From Dechloromonas sp. (lineage in GTDB: Bacteria; Pseudomonadota; Gammaproteobacteria; Burkholderiales; Rhodocyclaceae), in NCBI GenBank assembly GCA_028689015.1, contig JAQTXC010000015.1:1-54339 (forward strand): a stretch of 54,339 nucleotides of DNA, read 5' to 3'. Within the stretch, counting starts at the first letter, position 1, and each line of letters begins with the position of its first letter. A program made the position numbers and the translations under genes. Shown one piece after another: positions 26,560-35,492 of this stretch. Under the pieces are notes generated by a model. That model did no database searches, had not been told where the DNA came from, and saw only the letters and a list, made by a program, of their open reading frames with translations.

Positions 26560-27795
26560 ATGAACGCTCCAGCACCTGCCAATCTGGCCATTCCCGCTGT
26601 CAGTCTGACCCTGAAGGACCGGCTTGATCAGAAGCTTTTTAACGCCTTGTACGCTCGTTCGCTGGTGTACAACACGTGCTGGGAAGACCCGGCAGTGGAC
26701 CGACAGGCCTTGCAACTGGGGGCGGACGATCATGTGCTGGTGATTACCAGTGCTGGCTGCAATGCGCTCGACTACGCTTTGCAGGGGCCCGCCCGGGTGG
26801 ACGCGGTCGACGCCAATCCACGGCAAAATGCCTTGCTTGAATTAAAGATGGCAGCGATTCGCGGCTTGGAGTTCGACGAATTTTTTGCCATGTTTGGCGA
26901 AGGCTGGCAGCCCCAGATCAAGACCATTTATCGCCACCGCCTGCGCGAGCAGTTGTCGCCCTTTGCCCGTCATTACTGGGATCAGCACTACAAATGGTTT
27001 GCCAGTCGGCATGGCAGTTTTTATTTCCATGGTCTGGCCGGTTTTGTCGCCCGGGGTTTTCGCAGCTATTTCCGTTTGCGGCCGGCCTTGGCGGCTGATA
27101 TCGAGCAATTGTTTGCCGCTCCTGATCTCGCCACGCAACGGACTATCTACGACCAGCGTATCGCCCCGGCGCTGTGGACGCCGAGCATCAAATGGGTGCT
27201 GGGCCGGCAATTGACGATGAGCCTGCTGGGCGTGCCGCACCCGCAGCGTCGTCTGGTGCAGAAGCAACATCCGGATGGCATCGCCGGGTTCATCCGCGAA
27301 GCGATTGAGTATGTCTTTCGCGAATTGCCCGTGCGTGACAATTATTTCTGGCGGGTCTATCTGACGGGGCGCTACAGCCGCGATTGCTGCCCATCGTATT
27401 TGCAGGAAGACAATTTTCTGGCGTTGAAGGCGGGCTTGGTCGATCGCATTGTCTGTCATGACGCGACCGTGACTGATTTTCTGCTGGCAGGGGAATCGCC
27501 AATCAGTCGATTTGTCTTGCTTGATCACATGGATTGGATGAGCAGTTACTACCCGGCCGCCTTGCATGAAGAGTGGGCGGCGATTTTTAAGCGTGCTGCG
27601 CCCGGGGCCAGAATCCTGCTACGGAGTGCGCATGCCCAGCCGCCTTTTCTTGAGTGGCTGACGGTTGGCCCGGAACGGCAGCCTTTGACGGCGCGCCTGC
27701 ATTACCACACGGCGCTGGCGGCACACCTGCAACAGCAGGATCGGGTGCATACCTACCCCGGCTTTGTGATCGGGGAGGTGACGGCGGATGACTGA
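26560..27795 (+). CDS. btaA: SAM:diacylglycerol 3-amino-3-carboxypropyltransferase BtaA
   Basis: 411 aa protein of the BtaA (DUF3419) family. It moves the aminocarboxypropyl group of SAM to diacylglycerol, the first step to betaine lipid DGTS. Typical segments are LVYNTCWEDPAVDRQAL, VITSAGCNALDYAL and VDAVDANPRQNALLELK near the N terminus, and YSRDCCPSYLQEDNF and LLDHMDWMSSYYP toward the C terminus. It overlaps btaB by 8 bp. Divergent to ilvBN, so its promoter lies in 26390-26560. A loose PhoB-like pair (TTGTCAC, then GCGTAAC after 4 bp) is seen at about 26492-26510. Confidence 0.9.
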   Translation: MNAPAPANLAIPAVSLTLKDRLDQKLFNALYARSLVYNTCWEDPAVDRQALQLGADDHVLVITSAGCNALDYALQGPARVDAVDANPRQNALLELKMAAIRGLEFDEFFAMFGEGWQPQIKTIYRHRLREQLSPFARHYWDQHYKWFASRHGSFYFHGLAGFVARGFRSYFRLRPALAADIEQLFAAPDLATQRTIYDQRIAPALWTPSIKWVLGRQLTMSLLGVPHPQRRLVQKQHPDGIAGFIREAIEYVFRELPVRDNYFWRVYLTGRYSRDCCPSYLQEDNFLALKAGLVDRIVCHDATVTDFLLAGESPISRFVLLDHMDWMSSYYPAALHEEWAAIFKRAAPGARILLRSAHAQPPFLEWLTVGPERQPLTARLHYHTALAAHLQQQDRVHTYPGFVIGEVTADD

Positions 27796-28492
27796 ACGGG
27801 TGTCTGAGGCACGCATTTTGTGGCGACTGCTGCTGGGCCAGCCCCGACAGGGAACGCACGCCGAGCGTTTGCAGGCTTTTTATGCCCCGCAGGCCAGTCG
27901 CTACGATCGTTTTCGCGCCCGTTTGTTGCAAGGGCGCGAAGACCTGCTGGTGCACCTGGCCCCGGCGCCAGGTGAACATCTGGTCGAACTCGGTTGTGGT
28001 ACAGGGAGTAGCCTGGAGCGGCTGGGTCCGATGGTCAATCAACTGGCCTGTTTTGATTTGGTCGATCTGTGCCCGGCTTTGCTGGTGCTTGCCCGGCAGC
28101 GTGCCACCGGCTGTCCGGTCGCACGGGTTAGCGAAGCGGATGCCCGGCATTGGCAGCCGGCAAAGCCGGTCGATGCTGTTTTCTTGTCCTACGCCCTGAG
28201 CATGATGCCGGACTGGCCCTTGGTGCTGGCTAACGCCTACGCCATGTTGCGGCCGGGGGGGCGGATCGGGCTGGTGGATTTTTATTTGCCGGGTAGCGGC
28301 TCGCCGTGGGCCAACGCCCTGTGGCGCCGATGGTTTGCGCACGATGGGGTTCATTTGTCGGCTGAACAACTGCCGGCTTTGCGGGCTCATTTTGTTGAAA
28401 TCTACTGCGCCGAGCGGCGCGCTCGCTTGCCTTATTTGCCCGGGGTCCAGGCTCCGTACTATCTCTTTGTTGGCCGCAAGCCGGCAGGCTGA
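27788..28492 (+). CDS. btaB: Betaine-lipid N-methyltransferase BtaB
   Basis: 234 aa class I SAM methyltransferase. Motif I is LVELGCGTGSSLERLG, with DLVDLCPALL and the post-motif LRPGGRIGLVDFYLPG. BtaB trimethylates the homoserine headgroup made by BtaA, giving DGTS. The pairing with btaA by overlap supports this name over a general methyltransferase. The stop is 1 bp from the stop of convergent creA, with no terminator between them. Confidence 0.87.
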   Translation: MTERVSEARILWRLLLGQPRQGTHAERLQAFYAPQASRYDRFRARLLQGREDLLVHLAPAPGEHLVELGCGTGSSLERLGPMVNQLACFDLVDLCPALLVLARQRATGCPVARVSEADARHWQPAKPVDAVFLSYALSMMPDWPLVLANAYAMLRPGGRIGLVDFYLPGSGSPWANALWRRWFAHDGVHLSAEQLPALRAHFVEIYCAERRARLPYLPGVQAPYYLFVGRKPAG

Positions 28493-28493
28493 C

Positions 28494-28967
28494 TCAGTGT
28501 TTGCCCCAGGGCTGGATGGGCACGCTGGAAATGGCATTGCTCGGCGCACCCTCGATCAGCTTGCGGCTGATCGCCAGATAGATCAGCACATTGCGCTTGC
28601 GGTCGACGAAACGGCTGATCTTGGTTTCCTTGAAAATCAGCGAGGTGTTGTCGGTGAACACCACCTCGTCGTCCGGCAAATTGGCCGGCAGGCTGATCGG
28701 GCCGATTTGCCGGCAGGCGATGGAAAATTGCGATGGGTCTTCGGCCAGGCCGAAGCTGCCTTTGATCCCGCCGGTACGCGCCTGGCTGACGTGACAGGTG
28801 ACACCGCTAACCTTGGGATCGTCGAAGGCGGAGATGCACACGCGATGGTTGGCGCCGATCAACTTCCATGCGGTGGTCAGGCAGCCGACTTCTTCGGCCT
28901 GGGCGACAGGCAGGCCGCTGCTCAGCAGCAGAGCAAGGATGGCGAAAGGGCGGGCAAAGGTCGGCAT
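28494..28967 (-). CDS. creA: CreA-family exported protein
   Basis: 157 aa protein with a Sec signal peptide (MPTFARPFAILALLLSSGLPVAQA). The mature part has CreA-family features: ICI/CISAFDDPKVSGVTCHVSQARTGGIKGSFGLAEDPS and FKETKISRFVDRKRNVLIYLAISRKLIEGAPSNAISSVP. Two cysteines may form a disulfide. CreA is widespread and periplasmic but has no firm biochemical role. The start at 28967 is chosen because it opens the signal peptide; a longer frame adds 25 proline-rich residues that look non-coding. Confidence 0.87.
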   Translation of the reverse strand: MPTFARPFAILALLLSSGLPVAQAEEVGCLTTAWKLIGANHRVCISAFDDPKVSGVTCHVSQARTGGIKGSFGLAEDPSQFSIACRQIGPISLPANLPDDEVVFTDNTSLIFKETKISRFVDRKRNVLIYLAISRKLIEGAPSNAISSVPIQPWGKH

Positions 28968-28975
28968 GACGAGGC

Positions 28976-29842
28976 TCAATTTGAACGGGGTGGGCGGTTG
29001 TAGGCTGGGCGCAACTGGCGGAGCAGGGTGTTTTCCTGCCACTGCGCCTGGCTATTGTCGGTAATTTCCTGCCATTCGATGCGGCGCACGGCGCGGGCCA
29101 GACGGGCCTTGCGCTCGCTACCGGGCTGGGCAACGAAATGGCTGAGCACGTGCTGCCGGATATCGCGGCAGCGACCGACATACAGCGGCTGATCGACCTG
29201 GCCAAGATGTTCGCCGTAGAACAGGTAGACCCCGGCGGCCTCCGGCAATTGATCAAGTACGCGCGCGTCGATTTCGGGGGGCAGGCAGGGTGTGGCGTGT
29301 TGCTGATCGAGCGCTGCGGCAATCGCCTCGGCGCTGCGGTCGACCTGAATTTTTTGCCAAAATTGATGAATCAGTTGGGCATCGGCCAAGGCGCGGTGGC
29401 GCGCTGCGGCACGTAATTGATGGCGTTCGATCAGGGCATCGAGACTGTGCCGTTTGTGCTCCGGGTAGAGCTCACGCGACAACTTGACGGTGCAGATGGT
29501 GGTGGCCCGGAAGGGTGGGGCCGCGTGTTCAGCGACGCGGGCGAATTCGGCTTTGAGAAAGCCATAGTCGAAGCGTGCATTGTGGGCCAGGAAAATTCGC
29601 CCGGCCAAGCGGGCGCGAACTTCGGCGGCGACGGCGGCAAAGGGCGGGGCCTGGGCTACCATGGCATTGCTGATCCCGGTCAGCTGGGCGATGAATGGCG
29701 AAATCGTCACGCCCGGATTGACCAGTTGCTGCCATTCCCGCACGCTGCCGTCAGCATCGACTTCGACAATGCCGATTTCAGTAATGCGGTCCGCGCCAGC
29801 GGTGGCGCCTGTGGTTTCAAGGTCGACAAAAGCGAGTTGCAT
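28976..29842 (-). CDS. DEDDh exonuclease fused to a GIY-YIG domain
   Basis: 288 aa. Residues 1-165 form a DnaQ-like 3'-5' exonuclease with FVDLETTG, AHNARFDYGFL and a late HRALADAQ (DEDDh residues). Residues 200-285 are a UvrC/Cho-type GIY-YIG nuclease domain (LPEAAGVYLFYGE, LYVGRCRDIRQHVLSHF, WQENTLLRQLRPAYN). Such fusions are known and are often over 450 aa with another C-terminal region; this one stops right after the GIY-YIG module. The probable role is nucleotide-excision or replication-linked repair. It is 8 bp upstream of creA on the same strand. Confidence 0.85.
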   Translation of the reverse strand: MQLAFVDLETTGATAGADRITEIGIVEVDADGSVREWQQLVNPGVTISPFIAQLTGISNAMVAQAPPFAAVAAEVRARLAGRIFLAHNARFDYGFLKAEFARVAEHAAPPFRATTICTVKLSRELYPEHKRHSLDALIERHQLRAAARHRALADAQLIHQFWQKIQVDRSAEAIAAALDQQHATPCLPPEIDARVLDQLPEAAGVYLFYGEHLGQVDQPLYVGRCRDIRQHVLSHFVAQPGSERKARLARAVRRIEWQEITDNSQAQWQENTLLRQLRPAYNRPPRSN

Positions 29843-29923
29843 GTGGCGGATTTTCGCACGACTTTACGGTCGACCGCCTGAACCAAGGTTTTTTCAGCAC
29901 TAGCCCATCGGATGCAAATAAAA

Positions 29924-29963
29924 TTGCTGCAGTGCACAATTTGCTAAAAGTTTAGGTTATACT
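29924..29963 (+). promoter_or_regulatory. Phasin promoter with PhaR-like TGC box
   Basis: A clear -10 TATACT lies at 29958-29963. The -35 region carries TTGCTGCAGTGCACAA (29924-29939), which resembles the TGC/GCA-rich operators of the polymer-sensing repressor PhaR in related bacteria. The PhaR reading is inference from family knowledge. Confidence 0.5.
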
Positions 29964-30010
29964 CCGCTTCGTACACTTCTTCTTCACCAACATAAATCAG
30001 GAGCCACACC

Positions 30011-30523
30011 ATGACGATCAATACCGAACAATTCGCCGCCGCCAACAAAGCCACGGTTGATTCCCTGCTGTCCGTCGCCAACACCGCCCTGGCTTCTGCC
30101 GAGCGCATCGCTGCCCTCAACCTGAATACCGCCCGTGCTGCCCTGGAAGACACCGCCTCTGGCGTCAAGTCTGTCCTCGAAGCCAAGGGCCCGCAAGAAG
30201 CGCTGGCCGCCCAGACCGCGCTGACCCAGCCGGCTGTCGAAAAGGCAGTTGCTTACAGCCGTTCGGTTTACGAAATCACCTCCGAAGCCCAGCAGGAAAT
30301 GGCCAAGATGGTTGAAGCCCAGTTCGGCGAATTCCAGAAGTCGGTCAGCAACATGATGGCCATGGCTGCCAAGTCGGCACCGGCTGGTTCCGAAGGTGCT
30401 GTCGCCGCCATCCAGAACGCCATCGCCGCTGCCAACTCGGCTTTCGGCAACATGAACGCTGTCGCCAAGCAGTTTTCTGACGCTGCACAAGCCAACATGA
30501 CGGCTGTCACCAAAAAGAAGTAA
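30011..30523 (+). CDS. phaP: Phasin (PHA granule-associated protein)
   Basis: 170 aa, helical and rich in alanine, glutamine and lysine, with no signal peptide and no cysteine. It belongs to the betaproteobacterial phasin family (FAAANKATVDSLLSVANTALASAERIAALNLN onward) that coats polyhydroxyalkanoate granules. A likely amphipathic surface helix occupies most of the middle. It stands alone, with its own promoter, a good GGAG ribosome site and a strong terminator. Synthesis genes phaABC are elsewhere. Confidence 0.92.
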   Translation: MTINTEQFAAANKATVDSLLSVANTALASAERIAALNLNTARAALEDTASGVKSVLEAKGPQEALAAQTALTQPAVEKAVAYSRSVYEITSEAQQEMAKMVEAQFGEFQKSVSNMMAMAAKSAPAGSEGAVAAIQNAIAAANSAFGNMNAVAKQFSDAAQANMTAVTKKK

Positions 30524-30548
30524 GCATTCTCCGGCGTCACGCCAAGCT

Positions 30549-30578
30549 AAAAACCCCGCGCTGGTCGCGGGGTTTTTT
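30549..30578 (+). terminator. Intrinsic terminator after phasin
   Basis: AAACCCCGCG / CGCGGGGTTT with a 5-nt loop, followed by TTTTTT. The group II intron remnant begins a few bases after the T-run. Confidence 0.9.
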
Positions 30579-30581
30579 ATG

Positions 30582-30950
30582 GGTGCGCCCAGCATGGGCG
30601 CACGCCTGCGGGTGCAAATCCCGTCGTAAGTTGATCACGACGAACGAAGTGAAGCGCAACTGCATGAGGGTGACCGAGTGTGGGAAGGAAGCGTGGATCG
30701 TAATCTGTGAGCCGATGAACAAGAACTGGATAGAAGGCGCTGCCGAGCAGGGCGAGCGGGCCAATGACCGCGAAGCTCTTGTGATCAAGGCGAAGTGGCG
30801 TAAATCCGGCGGTTGTGCAGAGAAGGAGTGCGTTCTTACCTGGGGAGATCTCGCCTCATGGCTGAAAGGCCGACGCTGTGAAGCGGAGCGAGAAGTCAGC
30901 AGCGGCCCCGTAGTAGCTGCGGGGCGTACCGTCACCGTGGAAAAGTCTAT
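30582..30950 (+). mobile_element. Truncated group II intron (5' domains only)
   Basis: Starts with GTGCGCCCAGCATGGGCGC, a group II 5' end (GTGCG) plus its first helix. It continues with GCGGGTGCAAATCCCGTCG, a frequent domain I signature, and later GAGAAGTCAGCAGCGGCCC and CCGTAGTAG, typical of sequence ahead of the intron-encoded protein. No reverse transcriptase/maturase frame and no domain V hairpin follow before the sulP gene at 31024. It is therefore a dead remnant. It is inserted directly after the phasin terminator. A 174-aa frame across it is structural RNA, not protein. The subclass is not resolved and the 3' edge is approximate. Confidence 0.75.
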
Positions 30951-31023
30951 TCACGCCTCACACACAGAAATTCTGATACTCCCGGGCAAGTCCTCCACTC
31001 AATGCATCCCCCCGCAGCGTGCG

Positions 31024-32772
31024 CTACTGGCAAGTGTCGCTGTTTTCCCGGTTCGGCAAAAAGGCCTCGTAGGCGTCGTTGACCGCAAGAAAGACCTGGC
31101 CGCTTAACGCCGGCCAAAGTGGCGAGCGGCTCAGTCGGTCCTGGACTGGGCCTTTGACCTCGGCCAGGTGCAGGTGGATTTGGCGGTTTGCCAGTTCCCG
31201 GTTGAGGTCGGTGAGCACGGCCATGGCGGTGGTATCCACCCGGTTGACCGCACTCATGATCAGGACCACGTCGCGGATTGCTGGCTGGCGCTGCAGTTCG
31301 ATGTCGAGTCGACTTTCGACCGCGCTCAGGTTGCCAAAAAACAGGTTCTCATCAATGCGCAGCAGCAGAACACCGGGAATGGTGTCGACCTCATGGCGAT
31401 CGACATTGCGGAAATGCTCGCTATCCGGGATGCGGCCAATCACCGCAATGTGCGGCGTGCTGGCGCGAAAGAGCAAGGTGGCGAGCGATAGCAGGATGCC
31501 CAGGGCAATGCCTTGCTCCAGGCCGAGCAGCATGACGCCGCCTGCTGTGCCTAACCAGGCAAGGGCATCAGCCCGGTCGTAATGCCAGGCTTGGCGCAGG
31601 CTGTTGAGGTCCACCATGCTGGCTGCTGCGATGATGATGCTGGCGGCTAATACGGTTAAGGGCAGACGGGCGAACCATTCGGCGGCCCCGCTGATGATGC
31701 CGATCATCAGCAGTGCGGCGACCACGCTGGCCAGCGGCGTTTGTGCGCCGGCGGTGACGTTGACCGCAGAACGCGATAAACCGGCACCGACCGGCATGCC
31801 GCCATAGAAAGCAGCGACGATATTGGCGGCCCCCAGACCGCGCAATTCGGCATTGGCGTCGATGCGCTCCTGACGTTTGATGGCCAGGGCCTGGGCGATG
31901 GAAATGCCTTGCACCATGCCGATCAAGGTCATCAATACGGCGGGCAGCCACAGTTGGCGCACGGTGTCGACCGTGGGCAGAAAGACGACAAAATCGGGAA
32001 GCCCTTCGGTGATTGGACCGACGACCGCCACGCCGTGCTGTCGGTCAAGATCAAGTGCGATGACCGTTGCGGTTGCCAGCAGGACGACCAGCAATGGCAT
32101 CAGGCGGCCAATGAAGGCGGTCGCGCTGCTGGAGAGCCCCAGACGGCCGAGTAGTGCCGGCAGCAAACTGCGGTTGCTGCTGAGGATCAGCAGGGCCAGG
32201 CCGCCGATGCTGGCGGTCGCGATGGCAATGTCCGGCCATTGCGTCAGCAGGGCCCGGATGATTGTCGCGAGGTCGTTGCTGCTGGGCTGCAGGCCGAGCA
32301 GATATTTCAACTGGCTGAAAATGATCAGGATGGCGGCACCGGAAATGAAACCACTGATCACCGGTCGACTCAGCAACTGGGCCAAAAAGCCCAGACGCAG
32401 CATGCCGCAGGCCAGCAGCAACAAGCCTGACAACAGGGCCAGGCTGGCTGCTAGCAAGAGATAAGAGGCACTGCCCGGGGTGGCCAGTGGGCTGAGCACG
32501 GCAAAGGTCATGATCGAGGTAATCGCCACTGGCCCCAGCGCCTGAACGCGGCTGCTGCCGAGCAGCGCGTAGGCTATGACCGGGAAAATGCTGACATACA
32601 GCCCGGCCTGGGGCGGCAAGCCGGCCAGCAAGGCATAGGCCAAGCTTTGTGGAATGACCAGAATGCAGACGATGAGGCCAGCCGCCAAGTCTGCCGTCAG
32701 ATGCTGGCGCGGGTAGTCGGTTAGCCAGGCGGGGAAAAAACGGGAGAAAGAAGACATCCGGATCATGGGCAT
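31024..32772 (-). CDS. SulP-family anion transporter with STAS domain
   Basis: 582 aa SLC26/SulP carrier. About eleven membrane segments run from residue 20 to 430, with LTADLAAGLIVCILVIPQSLAYALLAGLPPQAGLYVSIFP matching the SulP signature. A C-terminal STAS domain (about 455-560) includes LLRIDENLFFGNL and DVVLIMSAVNRVDTTAMAVL. The substrate could be sulfate, bicarbonate or another anion; the sequence does not decide. Three nearby in-frame ATGs (32772, 32766, 32757) lack a good ribosome site, so the start is uncertain by 5 residues. The intron remnant abuts its 3' end. Confidence 0.9.
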   Translation of the reverse strand: MPMIRMSSFSRFFPAWLTDYPRQHLTADLAAGLIVCILVIPQSLAYALLAGLPPQAGLYVSIFPVIAYALLGSSRVQALGPVAITSIMTFAVLSPLATPGSASYLLLAASLALLSGLLLLACGMLRLGFLAQLLSRPVISGFISGAAILIIFSQLKYLLGLQPSSNDLATIIRALLTQWPDIAIATASIGGLALLILSSNRSLLPALLGRLGLSSSATAFIGRLMPLLVVLLATATVIALDLDRQHGVAVVGPITEGLPDFVVFLPTVDTVRQLWLPAVLMTLIGMVQGISIAQALAIKRQERIDANAELRGLGAANIVAAFYGGMPVGAGLSRSAVNVTAGAQTPLASVVAALLMIGIISGAAEWFARLPLTVLAASIIIAAASMVDLNSLRQAWHYDRADALAWLGTAGGVMLLGLEQGIALGILLSLATLLFRASTPHIAVIGRIPDSEHFRNVDRHEVDTIPGVLLLRIDENLFFGNLSAVESRLDIELQRQPAIRDVVLIMSAVNRVDTTAMAVLTDLNRELANRQIHLHLAEVKGPVQDRLSRSPLWPALSGQVFLAVNDAYEAFLPNRENSDTCQ

Positions 32773-32825
32773 AGAAACATGTGCTGATGTAGCGCTGGCA
32801 TCTTAGCCGAAATTGCCACCCACTC

Positions 32826-32837
32826 GCGGTCGACCGC
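32826..32837. repeat. Intergenic palindromic copy of the GCGGTCGAC motif
   Basis: GCGGTCGACCGC, the palindromic form of a motif (core GCGGTCGAC, often TTGCGGTCGAC) seen about 23 times here. The core or its complement also starts at 873, 11138, 13744, 16166, 16611, 17709, 22030, 25139, 25493, 26040, 26803, 28599, 29336, 29869, 36503, 36586, 42483, 43720, 43831, 44732, 52203 and 52952. Copies fall in all reading frames and both orientations. This one lies between sulP and fabI. Confidence 0.75.
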
Positions 32838-32858
32838 GAACGCGGGTCGGTTAACGAC

Positions 32859-32896
32859 CAAACGCCGGCCTGTCAGAGACAGCACCGGCGTTTTTC
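32859..32896. terminator. Intrinsic terminator between sulP and fabI
   Basis: AACGCCGG / CCGGCGTT with a 16-nt loop, flanked by TTTTT on the plus side and a weaker T-rich tract on the minus side. It lies 22 bp after the fabI stop and most likely ends fabI transcripts. Confidence 0.65.
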
Positions 32897-32913
32897 GCTA
32901 AGCGTGATAGCGC

Positions 32914-33711
32914 TTAAACCGGTAACGGATCGGCGTTACCCAGAGCGACGGTATTCATGCCGCCGTCGACATACATGATTTCACCGGTGATGCCGCTGGC
33001 CAGATCAGACAGCATGAAGGCTGCGGCATTGCCGACTTCGTCGATGGTCACATTGCGACGCAGCGGGGCATTGTGCGAGTTGTAGGCGAGCAGCTTACCG
33101 AAGTTGCCAATGCCGGAGGCGGCCAGGGTCTTGATCGGGCCGGCCGAAATGGCGTTGGCGCGGATGCCTTCAGGGCCGAGGCAGAAAGCCAGGTAGCGCG
33201 TGGCCGCTTCCAGGCTGGCCTTGGCCAGGCCCATGGTGTTGTAGTTGGGCATGGTGCGTTCGGCACCGAGGTAGGACAGCGCCAGTGCGGCACTCTTGCG
33301 GCCCTTCATCATCGGTCGGGCGCCTTTGACCAGCGCCGGATAGCTGTAGGACGAAATTTCGTGGGCAATACGGAAGGCATCGCGGGTAATGCCGTCGAGA
33401 AAATCGCCTTCGATGGATTCGGTTGGTGCGTAGGCAATCGAGTGGACCAGACCATCCAGACCATCCCAGCGCTTGCCGAGTTCGGCAAACAGTTGGGTGA
33501 TTTGTTCGTCGCTAGCGACGTCCAGCGGGATGGTGATGTCGCTGCCGAATTCAGTAGCGAATTTCTTGATCCGGTCTTCAAAGCGCTCGTTCTGGTAGGT
33601 GAAGGCCAGTTCGGCACCTTCACGGTGGCAGGCCTTGGCAATGCCATAGGCGATGGAGTGTTTGGACAGCAGACCAGTAATCAGAATCTTTTTGTCGGCG
33701 AGAAAGCCCAT
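32914..33711 (-). CDS. fabI: Enoyl-[acyl-carrier-protein] reductase FabI (NADH)
   Basis: Short-chain dehydrogenase of 265 aa that completes each fatty acid elongation cycle. It has the FabI variant of the nucleotide motif ([19 protein letters not shown]) and the catalytic tyrosine and lysine in YNTMGLAK (Y-x6-K). The C-terminal [17 protein letters not shown] fits FabI. It is 43 bp downstream of the ETF-QO gene on the same strand, so co-transcription is possible. It is triclosan-type FabI, not FabV or FabK. Confidence 0.95.
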   Translation of the reverse strand: MGFLADKKILITGLLSKHSIAYGIAKACHREGAELAFTYQNERFEDRIKKFATEFGSDITIPLDVASDEQITQLFAELGKRWDGLDGLVHSIAYAPTESIEGDFLDGITRDAFRIAHEISSYSYPALVKGARPMMKGRKSAALALSYLGAERTMPNYNTMGLAKASLEAATRYLAFCLGPEGIRANAISAGPIKTLAASGIGNFGKLLAYNSHNAPLRRNVTIDEVGNAAAFMLSDLASGITGEIMYVDGGMNTVALGNADPLPV

Positions 33712-33754
33712 GTTTTTTTCTCCCTAAGGGGTTAAGCCGCCGGATTATAAAGCA

Positions 33755-35398
33755 TCACATGTTCGGATAGGTTGGTCCTTCGCCACCTTGCGGGCTGACC
33801 CAGTGGATGTTCTGGGTCGGATCCTTGATGTCGCAGGTCTTGCAATGCACGCAATTCTGGGCGTTGATCTGCAAGCGGGGCTGGCCTTGGTCATTGTCGA
33901 TCATTTCGTACACCCCGGCCGGGCAGAAGCGCTGTTCCGGGGCATCGTAGATCGCCAGATTGATCTGAACCGGGACGCTGGCATCCTTGAGTTGCAGATG
34001 ACAGGGCTGTTCTTCCTCGTGATTGGTTGACGACAGAAAAACCGACGACAGGCGGTCGAAGCTGAATACGCCATCCGGTTTGGGGTAGACAATTTTCGGG
34101 CAGTCGGCGGCGGGCTTGAGCTTGGCGTGGTCAGGCGTTGTGTGGTGCAGGGTCCACGGCGCCTTGCCGCCAAAAATCATCTGGTCGATACCGAACATCA
34201 GTGAGCCCAGCTTCAAGCCCTTGGCCATCCATGGTTTGAAATTGCGTGCGGTGTACAACTCGTCGTATAACCAGCTATTCCGGAATGCTTCGGGATAGGC
34301 GCTCAGTTCATCGCGCTGCCGTTCTGCCGCGAGCGCCGCAAAGCAGGCTTCGGCTGCTAGCGCGCCGGACTTGATGGCGCAATGCGAGCCCTTGATGCGG
34401 GCGGCGTTGAGGAAACCAGCGTCGTCGCCGAGCAGGGCGCCGCCCGGGAAAACGAATTGTGGTAATGATTGCAGGCCGCCGGCAGTCAGTGCACGGGCGC
34501 CGTAGGCGATGCGTTTGCCGCCCGTCAGGAATTTGCGGATTTCCGGATGCGTCTTGAAACGCTGGAATTCTTCGTAGGGTGACAGGTGCGGGTTTTCATA
34601 ACCGAGGCCAACGACGAAGCCGATGGCGACCTGATTGTTTTCCAGGTGATAGAGAAATCCGCCGCCGTAGGTATCGGCGGTCATCGGCCAACCCGCGCTG
34701 TGAACGACCAAACCAAGTTGGTGTTGTTCAGCCTGGATTTCCCACAGTTCCTTGAGGCCAATGCCATAGGTTTGCGGATCGGCGTCACGGTTCAGGTCGA
34801 AATGTGCCATCAAGGTTTTGCCCAGATGACCGCGGCAACCTTCGGCAAAAAAGGTGTATTTACCGTGCAAGGCCATGCCGAGTTGGAAGTTGGGGCCTTC
34901 GCTGCCATCGCGCAGGCGCCCCATGTCACCCGTGGCGACGCCTTTAACCGCCCCGGTGTCGTCAAACAGCACTTCAGCACCGGCAAACCCCGGGTAAAGT
35001 TCGACCCCCAGCGCTTCGGCCTGTTCGCCCAGCCAGCGACAGACGTTGCCTAGCGAAATGACGTAGTTGCCTTCGTTATGAAAGCAGGTGGGCAGCAGAC
35101 CATTCGGAATGCGGGTGGCGCCGGTTTCAGAAAAAATGAAAAAACGGTCTTCCGAAACCGGTGCGTTGAGCGGTGCCCCGTCAGCCTGCCAGTGGGGTAG
35201 CAATTCGGTCAGGGCACGCGGGTCCATGACCGCGCCGGACAAAATATGGGCGCCGATTTCGGCGCCTTTTTCAATCAGGCAGACAGAAACGTCGTTACCT
35301 TGTTCCGTCGCCAGTTGTTTCAGGCGAATGGCGGCGGCCAGTCCAGCCGGACCGCCGCCGACGATGACGACGTCGAATTCCATTGCTTCGCGTTCCAT
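33755..35398 (-). CDS. Electron transfer flavoprotein-ubiquinone oxidoreductase
   Basis: 547 aa FAD and [4Fe-4S] enzyme linking acyl-CoA and other dehydrogenases, through ETF, to the quinone pool. An N-terminal FAD motif DVVIVGGGPAGLAAA is followed by the membrane-associated quinone domain. The C-terminal ferredoxin domain has CPAGVYE and NAQNCVHCKTCDIKDPTQNIHW. The start is the ATG at 35396-35398, behind GAGGAG; a 36-codon longer frame crosses the divergent promoter region and is rejected. Confidence 0.95.
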   Translation of the reverse strand: MEREAMEFDVVIVGGGPAGLAAAIRLKQLATEQGNDVSVCLIEKGAEIGAHILSGAVMDPRALTELLPHWQADGAPLNAPVSEDRFFIFSETGATRIPNGLLPTCFHNEGNYVISLGNVCRWLGEQAEALGVELYPGFAGAEVLFDDTGAVKGVATGDMGRLRDGSEGPNFQLGMALHGKYTFFAEGCRGHLGKTLMAHFDLNRDADPQTYGIGLKELWEIQAEQHQLGLVVHSAGWPMTADTYGGGFLYHLENNQVAIGFVVGLGYENPHLSPYEEFQRFKTHPEIRKFLTGGKRIAYGARALTAGGLQSLPQFVFPGGALLGDDAGFLNAARIKGSHCAIKSGALAAEACFAALAAERQRDELSAYPEAFRNSWLYDELYTARNFKPWMAKGLKLGSLMFGIDQMIFGGKAPWTLHHTTPDHAKLKPAADCPKIVYPKPDGVFSFDRLSSVFLSSTNHEEEQPCHLQLKDASVPVQINLAIYDAPEQRFCPAGVYEMIDNDQGQPRLQINAQNCVHCKTCDIKDPTQNIHWVSPQGGEGPTYPNM

Positions 35399-35492
35399 GG
35401 TGTCTCCTCGATTATCGGTGTAATTTGTGGCGCGATTCACAATACGGTACAGTATGGACCAAGCTAGATCAACCCCCTTTGAATTCAAGATC

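Noticed and set aside
30583-31107. 174-aa plus-strand reading frame
   Set aside because: It covers group II intron structural RNA and the tail of sulP; the sequence matches intron domain signatures, not a protein.
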